Assembly: GCF_000516985.1 (NCBI RefSeq)
Contig: NW_006917102.1
Location: forward strand, 310,001 to 374,000
Length of the DNA stretch: 64,000 nucleotides
Source of the DNA: Pestalotiopsis fici W106-1
Taxonomy: Eukaryota > Ascomycota > Sordariomycetes > Amphisphaeriales > Sporocadaceae
Direction: 5' to 3'
In this document: positions 57,304 through 64,000 of the stretch, one piece after another
Position numbering within the stretch: position 1 is the first letter of the stretch
Layout: every line of letters begins with the position of its first letter
The notes under the pieces: generated by a model
What the model saw: the letters and a program-made list of their open reading frames with translations, nothing else
The model's database searches: none
Told to the model about the DNA's origin: nothing
Program-made: the position numbers and the translations under genes

Positions 57304-58744
57304 ATTTGCACCTTGTTATTGAAGAAATGGGGAAGACACAAGACAAGACTGTAATTGTTGATTATATTACGTGGATTAAGCAAGATGAGCTCTACATTAT
57401 ATAGTTCTCATCTGACTGCAGGAGATCTTGAAGTTTGTGTAACACACTTGTTTCCCCTATAAGCAGTAGTGGTTGCCTTGATCATTCAATCTGGGATCAG
57501 CATCAAAAGTGGTTGATTCTTGAAATTTCTGGTTGCTTCTTGAATCTTCGCTTGAAATAATGACTAGTTGATTCTCGAAAGTTCTTTTCAGTCTCAGCAA
57601 CTCGAACTGCTCATTAGTCCATTCGTTTAAGATTGATTATCTGACATAGGGACGGGCCGGCTTATTTCCCACGTCAGCATGGCGCACACCTAGTGAGATG
57701 GTGGCTCCACCACTGCTATCATACTCTAAGAGTCTGGTGCCAATTATTTTATTACTGGCGCGCTGCCCTGCACAATCAGACAATCCAGGTATAATTTGGA
57801 CGTGTGTAACTGTACAAGTATAAGCAGGTCTCTTGTAAATCATATTGAATGAATGCTCGTCATGTGTTATTATATCTAGACAGATTAGGTAAAAGTCCCC
57901 CGGTCATGAAAACCGGGGGCTGTCCCTGTATTTAATCAGTTTAGCTTCAAACCCGTCCTGTCCTTGATTGTGCTTCTGATCAATGAGCCTGGTAATCGGT
58001 ATATGAATATGGTTATAAGATAACTCTATATATCAACCTGGTATCATGTTCTAGAAGTATTCTGCGGTACGCATTTCCGATTGAAGAGTGGGCAATTACG
58101 AGAAAAGAGTTACAGCGGCCCCGCAGCCCCAAGGTCCCAAGTAGCAGCTAGTCCGTACAAAGCATGCCCCGCGCCATAGCGGCCAGGTTCTGGTGGTTTG
58201 TGCCTCCAGGGCTGTCTCAGATTTCCGACACGACCAACCGACCATACGGCCAGTGAATCTGGCATTGGCCGACTGAACCACGGTTGAAGCAACAACTTTT
58301 GACTCGTATTAAGCCGAAGCCTTCAGATCAGGTGGCAGCTCGATCCACTGTTACCAATCTTTGCCCATGTTGCATGAGCTGGACAGGGCAGGTGGGTCCC
58401 CACGACGGGCGTTACACTGGTAAGATCAACGCTTCAGGAGGTGTCGCCGCATCGTTGTCTCGAGATGCACAATCTGTGGCATTGTGAGGCATTCCATGCT
58501 CTAAGTTGGCAGTGGAAACTACACAAAGTGTTGAACATCGTGACATGTTCAAGACAAGAATCAACCAATATGCATATATATACCGACAGCCACACGTCTC
58601 GATAACAGGAAGAATGTCTTTTGCAAGCCGGTCTTCTTACAGCACTCCGATACCTCTTTGAAGCTTCATATTCGCTCATTTTCCGCCGTGCGGTCATCAA
58701 TCATAATACATCTTTTTCACAAATATCTATATCACCTTGTCAAG
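57304..58744. other. Intergenic, 1.4 kb, with one strong hairpin
   Basis: Lies between the divergent epoxide hydrolase (-) and secreted protein (+) genes. It includes a perfect 8-bp stem at 57897-57919 and is otherwise without recognised features. The two promoters should lie at its ends. Confidence 0.6.
57897..57919. other. Perfect hairpin, 8-bp stem, 7-nt loop
   Basis: CCCCCGGT (57897-57904) and ACCGGGGG (57912-57919) form a perfect stem around CATGAAA. It is a GC-rich island in AT-rich DNA. It looks like a bacterial-type terminator, but that has no established meaning in a fungal nucleus. Confidence 0.7.
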
Positions 58745-59227
58745 ATGCAAATCTCATTCATTAGCGTAATCCTCGGCCTAGCTGCCATCTCTTCTGCAGC
58801 GATTGCCGACGTCGAGGGTGTTCGGCATGCTCCCCGAGACTCGATCATCATGACCCGCCAGAGCGGGAGCGCCAACGGCAATCGGCCTACGCCATCTGGG
58901 GCCTGCTGCGTCGCCAATACCTCGCTAAAGCAGGACACCTGCACTGCTACCGATGGCACCCAGGGGCGATGCGTACCTGGAGGCAACGACTGTAAGTACC
59001 CAGCAACCACGAACATGACATTATATTTGTAAGACCAGCGACTGACATGGACTTTTCTTCTTTTTGCAGGTGGAGGCTCTCTGAGTTGCGTCGCCCAGTC
59101 CAAGCTGACCTGCGACGCGGCCATCATTGAGCGCGGCAAGAGTTTGTGTCGTGCCAATGCCGGCAATGGGCAGTTTATCGATGGTGCCAAGACGATTTCC
59201 AGCTTGAGCCAGGCCTCTGTCAATTAG
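58745..59227 (+). CDS. Small secreted cysteine-rich protein
   Basis: Two exons, 58745-58991 and 59070-59227, with a 78-nt GT-AG intron encode 134 residues. A signal peptide (residues 1 to about 20, MQISFISVILGLAAISS) and a possible propeptide ending in a dibasic-poor DSIIMTRQ region precede a mature part with eight cysteines: CC, then six single ones. One Cys is formed across the splice junction. The spacing does not fit the hydrophobin C-CC-C-C-CC-C pattern. I do not know the family; effector-like proteins and other small secreted proteins of plant-associated fungi have similar form. It is convergent with the GH11 gene. Confidence 0.8.
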
Positions 59228-59672
59228 ATGGGGTGCATGATGTGAAACAGGGATCGGATAAGAATCCGGTGGATTGTGGGGGCCGGACTTGTAGGAATCA
59301 CGGAGTCCGGCACACTAATCTTGTTAATCCAATATCGAACGAGTGTCAAATTGTCCTCTTGGATCACGTCCTTGAGACGAAAGTCTTATGATACAAATCA
59401 TATCCGATCTCTTCATCCGTTCTTGTTCTTGTTTATGGTCATTGTGAACCAGGTAGTCTGGCCCGATACATGTACAATGTCAGACTCAAATGACCTGCCA
59501 TCTACTACAGTCACCTCATCGGAGACATTCTTAGCCAAGCATGAACTGCATGACTTGAGGATTTATTTACATGAAGCTAAGATAACATGATGGGCTAAGA
59601 ATCAGACATTGCAATCTGGGCTCTGTCTCCAAACGACATCCACCTGTAGATTGCACACAGATGCTCCAATCA
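59228..59672. other. Convergent 3' intergenic
   Basis: About 445 bp between the stop codons of the secreted protein and the GH11 gene. Only short frames and presumably 3' untranslated sequence. Confidence 0.6.
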
Positions 59673-60454
59673 TTAGTTGGAGACAGTCTGCTGCGCAGAA
59701 CCTGCACCATTCCAGCTCTCTACAGCAATGACCTGAAAGTTCATGGTGCCTAGGTCAAGGCCAACATTCTTCCAGGCATTGAAGTGATTCTCAATTGTGA
59801 CCGTGCCGCTCGTACGGCCACTCTCGCGCACCGAAATATACTGGTTAAAGGTGCTCGTGCCCACAATGGACGGCTCATTGACGCGCTGGTTCTCCCAAAT
59901 CACATAGGTGCCGCCGTCGCTGGTGACGGTGCCCTTTTGGGTGCCCGTCTGCGAGTAGCCGCTCGAGTCTTCAATGACATAGTATTCCACGAGCGGGTTC
60001 TCGGTCCACCCATACACGGACAAGGTGCCCAGGCCACTGCTGACGCTGAAGGAGCCGCTATAGGTGATGGGACTGTGTGCAATAGTCTGTTAGTCATACA
60101 GGGGGATAAGTCAGAAGGAGAAGAGTATGACGCTCACGAAGTGCTACCAGGGTTCCAGCCAACACCGACGACAAAGTCCTCGGTAGTGTCAAAGGTAAGA
60201 GAGAACCCTCCGCTGGAAGGAGTAAAGTCTACAGTACCGCCAGTGGTGTAGTCCTGAACGTAGTTGGTACTACGAGATTCGAGTCCAGAAACGTTGCGGC
60301 GGGCTAGCATGAGTGGGTGGTCAGGCCCCAGGAAGAAATTATGAGGACCGCGTCTTTCGACATGCGGAGGCAGCACCTCGGCAGTTCCCGCGGTGGGAGC
60401 CGCCAAGGTACCCGCCGCAGCCAAGAGGCCGAGTGCCACGGTGTAAAGTGTCAT
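59673..60454 (-). CDS. Secreted GH11 endo-1,4-beta-xylanase
   Basis: Two exons, 60454-60138 and 60072-59673, with a 65-nt intron encode 238 residues. A signal peptide (MTLYTVALGLLAAAG) and a propeptide ending in a basic region (about residue 50) precede the GH11 jelly-roll. The two catalytic glutamates lie in ENPLVEYYVIE and IAVESWNGAGSA. The fold strands GFSLTFDTTEDFVVGVGWNPG and GTYVIWENQRVNEPS are typical, as is the size. The enzyme cuts the xylan backbone outside the cell. An in-frame ATG at 60532 would add 26 residues before the signal peptide, so 60454 is preferred. No carbohydrate-binding module is present. Confidence 0.92.
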
Positions 60455-61256
60455 GATGGAGGATGCAGTTTGGTCAATGGAATCAGAGTGGTATTGGAGT
60501 ATGGCTTGGCTTGTCTTGGAACGTCTTGGCATTCCTAAAACAGGCGAATTCTGTCTACTTATACTCTCAAGAGGGCCATCATGATCATGAAGCTAGTCTT
60601 GTCCTTGAATGACTCTCACGGAACCACTCGCGCGAAAGGAAACACAACATCATCAAGTTGAGATCAACCGTGACTTCCTATCTCAACTAAAGCATCATTT
60701 CTTTGCGACCTTGAAGCACCTTCGCTGAATTTTCCACCATTGAGGCCAAGACCTGGAGTGTTCAACATGATCAACCCCGGGTGACCCCCAGCATTATAGG
60801 ACCCGCCCGTACCATTATGCGCGTCGCCGGGCACCTAGCTGCACCCCACATTTGGTGATGAGCCTCCTTCTGCTTTACGGTTCCGTCTTTAGGCTAAATG
60901 GAAGGTGACGCGGAGGTCACACAAAACCAGCCGACCATTCTCCTAGTCTTTTTCTGGATGAAGCATCATACCACATTGAAAGATAGGGCGGATGCACCGC
61001 TGCCGTTGTAGCTGAGAGCAGTGCTAGGAGGCACAGCCCAGAAGCGTCAAGTTGCTCACAAGAAAGAATCTCAGTCGGTTCGACGTGCAGGTGACGGGAG
61101 CGTAGTCACCCATCACCTACGCTCACCTTATACACATGAAAGTCCGATAACTCACTGCTGGAATGTTGATCTTGCCGCCGAGTACTTTGCAGAGGTGCTC
61201 CAAGCGGATGATCATGTTACAGTGCCACATCTACTCCAATCCCTCTACTCTGTCAC
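60455..61256. other. Intergenic, 0.8 kb
   Basis: Holds the GH11 promoter and the 3' end of the ABC gene. Open frames are short and unsupported. Confidence 0.6.
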
Positions 61257-64000
61257 CTACCTGTTCTCTGATTTCCACAGCTCCTTGAATTTTGAACCCT
61301 CTTGCTGAATCAATTCCTTTGGCTTGCCCGACTCCACGACCCTACCACTGTCTAATACAACCACAGTATCTAAGTCCATGACCATTTCCAGACGATGACT
61401 GATCATCACCACCGTATAAGCCGCAAACTCTTGGCGAATGACCTTGTGCATTATCCTTTCCGTCTCCCGATCTACACTGGAACTGAGTTCGTCAAGTAGC
61501 AGGATCCCTCCGTCATGATTGACACTTCCATTCCCCAAAGCAGCCTCTCTCGCACGACTTTGGGCTCTTCGTCGCAGGGCGGCACGTGCGAGACTAAAGA
61601 GCTGCTTCTGGCCTTGTGACAAGTCATCAGCATTCATTGCTGCCGTGAGACCGCCGCGTTCGTCAATGACAACGTCGAGACCGACAAGTTCTAACACAGC
61701 AGTGCAGTCTGCCTCAGTTGCGGCACCTTGTGGGTCGAGATTTGTCTGGAAAGACGTTCTATTGGGCAGAAAGACAGGCTCTTGGGGTACTGCGATGATG
61801 CGTTGGCGCAGCACAGAACGGTCAACACGATACAAGGGCGTCCCATCAATGGTGATATTCTCACTGCAGGACGCGAGAGGATCGACAAGACGTAGTAAAA
61901 GTAAAATGATAGAGGATTTCCCACTTTGTGAAGCACCAGTTAGCTGCGAATAGCAACATGTTCATAGGCGATATCAGGACACTTGCCTGCCGGTTCGACC
62001 GCAAATGGCGACCTTTTCGCCAGATCCTATCGACAGATGTATATCGTCCAACGCCAGTGGGCGAGACTGTTCGCCAACCGTACCCTCACTTTCCCTGTTG
62101 GACCATGAGTAGGTATCAATGTATCGATATCTCGTTTTGAAAACTTACCCGTAGCTTGCTGAGACGCCTCGTATATCGATTGCGCCTTTCATAGGCCATT
62201 GCGGTGGCGGAACCACGTCCTCCCCAGGCAGGTTCTCGGGCACGACCGACTCGCTAAAAGTTTTCAGGCGACTCACTGAGCCAATAGAAGTTTCGACCAC
62301 GGTATAGACACGAATCAAAAACGAAAGAGAATTTCCAAAGGTCATGAGCGTCACCAGGCTGGCGCCGGCAAATGCACTGTTGGAACGCAATTGTGTCGCC
62401 AGCGCAACCACGATTGTTGCCAATAATGCTACGAGGAGCTGCAATACGAATTGCAGCCAGCGCTGTATCATGGCTAAAAGGTAGGCGGGACGCTGCGAGC
62501 GATCCAGAAATTTGTCGTTTGTCGCAATTACGTTCTTGGCCCAGCCCAGGGCACGAATGGTCGCAACCCCCTTGATCGTGTCGATGAATTGTGAGCTGCA
62601 GGTATTTGTCAACAAAGCTGCAGATCATGGTGCTATTCAAACTTACTATAGTGGACTCTTGGCTTCAAGATCCAGCAATCGCAATTGTCGTGATGTGCGG
62701 AGGTAAAACTTTTGCAGTCCGTACAAGAAGATGGCCATGATGGGAAATGTAATGACAAGGTACGCAGAAGAAGTGGCAACAACGGCAGCCATTCCTAGGG
62801 TAGTAAAGAGTCTATTGCTGAGATTTATCAAGGCCAGAGGAAGTTCTCCATCAATAAGATTCATGTCTTGAGAGAAAAGGTTCGTCACCACGCCCGTATC
62901 GGTAGTCGAGAAGAATTTGAGCGGTGCTGTCATGACCGTACTGAGCGCTTCCTTGTGTAACTTGGCGCCCGAGACCTGAATCATGGATCGGAAGCAGACG
63001 AGACAAACACCGAGGAGGCATGCAAGTGTCGAAATTTGAAACAGAGCGTATAGGGCAATGTAAAAGATACCGGAATGGTTGGGAAATGTCGACGTGATAT
63101 CTTCCGACCAGAATTTGAGCCAGATGGTGGTAAAGTTGGAAAAAAAACCCCAACCAGCGCCAAAAGCAATAAATAATACAATCGAAACGGTGTTTATGCG
63201 AGAAAAGTAGTGACGATATACAGAAAAATCGCCCGTCATTCGCTTCTTTTCTTCATCAAATTTGGTTGGAAGGTTTTTAGCCGTCCTGGGCATGGTGGGC
63301 TTTGGAGCGTCCTGAATTGATTCTAAAGAAGGGCCCCCATTATCGCGGGGGTGAGCGTCTTTGCTGTTGGAAGCTATGAGACCATATATGTAGCCTTTAT
63401 TCGAAACGAGCTCGGAGTACGAGCCCTGTTCCTCGATAGTTCCGTCCGCTCGCAAGGCTATGATGTGGTCGGCTGACAGCAAACGTTGGGTGGCATGCGT
63501 GCAGAGGACTACGGTTGCCTCTCTTTGCCTAAGTATTCCATGATTGGAAAAGACATTTCGAAAGACGTGTTCACTGGTAATGGCGTCCAAACTGCTGAGT
63601 ATGTCGTCGAAAACGAGCAAGTCTGCGTCAAGAAACAGCGCCCTAGCCAGAGCCACCCGTTGCTTCTGTCCTCCACTCAGAGTGATTCCATTGCTTCCAA
63701 TTTTTGACTCATCACCCATTGGGAGGGATGCAAGGTCTTGTTGCAACAGGGTCGCGTCAAGAACCTGCTGGTACCGACTTTCGTTCATTGTCGCAAAGGC
63801 AGTAATGTTTTCCCGAATCGTAGAGTTGAAAAGCAATGGTGTTTGATCACAGTATCCCACTTTCAAGTTGCTGACATCAATCTCCACACTCCCTTGCGCA
63901 ATGGGAACTTCGCCAATCAGTGCTTTGCATAGTGTTGACTTGCCCGAAGCAACAGGCCCAACAATGATTGTCAGTTTCGAGGAGGGAATTTCAATATTGA
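61257..64000 (-). CDS. ABCC-type (MRP-like) ABC transporter, 5' part outside the window
   Basis: The C-terminal part of a full-length transporter is seen; the frame is open to the window edge. Exons: 64000-62647, 62595-62149, 62088-61987, 61923-61257. The first NBD has Walker A GPVASGKST, signature LSGGQKQRVALARAL and Walker B LLVFDDILSSLD. A second membrane domain of about five to six TM segments follows (SIVLFIAFGAGWGFF and others). The second NBD has Walker A GRTGSGKSS, signature LSQGQKQLFSLARAAL and Walker B ILLLDELSSSVD. This domain order (MSD-NBD-MSD-NBD, two distinct NBDs) fits ABCC exporters of organic anions or toxins. The intron in the second Walker A has GC at its 5' end. The substrate is unknown. 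Confidence 0.9.

Noticed and set aside
57897..57919. Reading the hairpin as a transcription terminator
   Set aside because: Rho-independent terminators are bacterial. The surrounding genes are clearly spliced nuclear fungal genes, so only the structure is reported.
1..64000. CRISPR array or complete autonomous transposon
   Set aside because: No regular repeat-spacer array, reverse transcriptase or transposase frame was found in the window.

Overview
This is nuclear DNA from a filamentous ascomycete. The evidence is short GT-AG introns (about 50-110 nt) with splice-site consensus, signal-peptide-bearing plant-cell-wall enzymes, a Zn2Cys6-type regulator, a FunK1 kinase relic, a kinase-vWA protein and a fungal CorA-like protein. 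The gene repertoire (NLP, GH3, GH11, EthD, DUF1479, microsomal-type epoxide hydrolase) suggests a Sordariomycete, perhaps Hypocreales. The genus cannot be told from the sequence alone. Gene density is low: about 20 genes in 64 kb, with long intergenic stretches and decayed repeats, as in an accessory or subtelomere-like region.

Layout. 0-20 kb: a seven-TM-like membrane protein (-), an NLP/NPP1 secreted protein (+), a cytochrome P450 (-), a small EthD-domain protein (-), a DUF4267-like membrane protein (+), a two-exon membrane protein (-), a GH3 beta-glucosidase with eight exons (+) and a beta-lactamase-like serine hydrolase (-). 22.6-29.2 kb: a compact four-gene block made of a membrane protein of unknown family (+), a creatinase/M24-fold protein (-), an ornithine cyclodeaminase-like protein (+) and an argininosuccinate-synthase-like protein (-). 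29.2-39 kb: mostly gene-poor, with one APH-type phosphotransferase (-) and two related repeat copies at its edges. 39.2-46.4 kb: a DUF1479 dioxygenase (+), a transcription factor whose zinc cluster is broken (+), a small unknown protein (+) and a FunK1 kinase pseudogene (+). 46.9-52.7 kb: a kinase-vWA protein and a CorA-like two-TM protein in tandem (-). 54-64 kb: an ankyrin relic, an inverted-repeat element, an epoxide hydrolase (-), a small secreted cysteine-rich protein (+), a GH11 xylanase (-) and an ABCC transporter cut by the window end (-).

How the genes may work together. The secreted GH3, GH11, NLP and cysteine-rich proteins fit a plant- or litter-associated lifestyle. The most interesting block is 22.6-29.2 kb: three of its four genes belong to families acting on arginine, ornithine, creatine or similar amino acids, and two of them share a 467-bp divergent promoter containing paired palindromes. 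I infer a small, apparently uncharacterised pathway for a non-protein amino acid or guanidino/ureido compound. All three enzyme-like proteins differ from their families at substrate or metal sites, so the chemistry is probably not the textbook one. The kinase-vWA plus CorA-like pair is a second candidate module, possibly in stress or non-self signalling.

Repeat copies in the window differ from each other mainly by C/T and G/A transitions, which resembles repeat-induced point mutation (RIP). Exon boundaries given below were read by eye from splice consensus and reading frame and have not been confirmed by transcripts.
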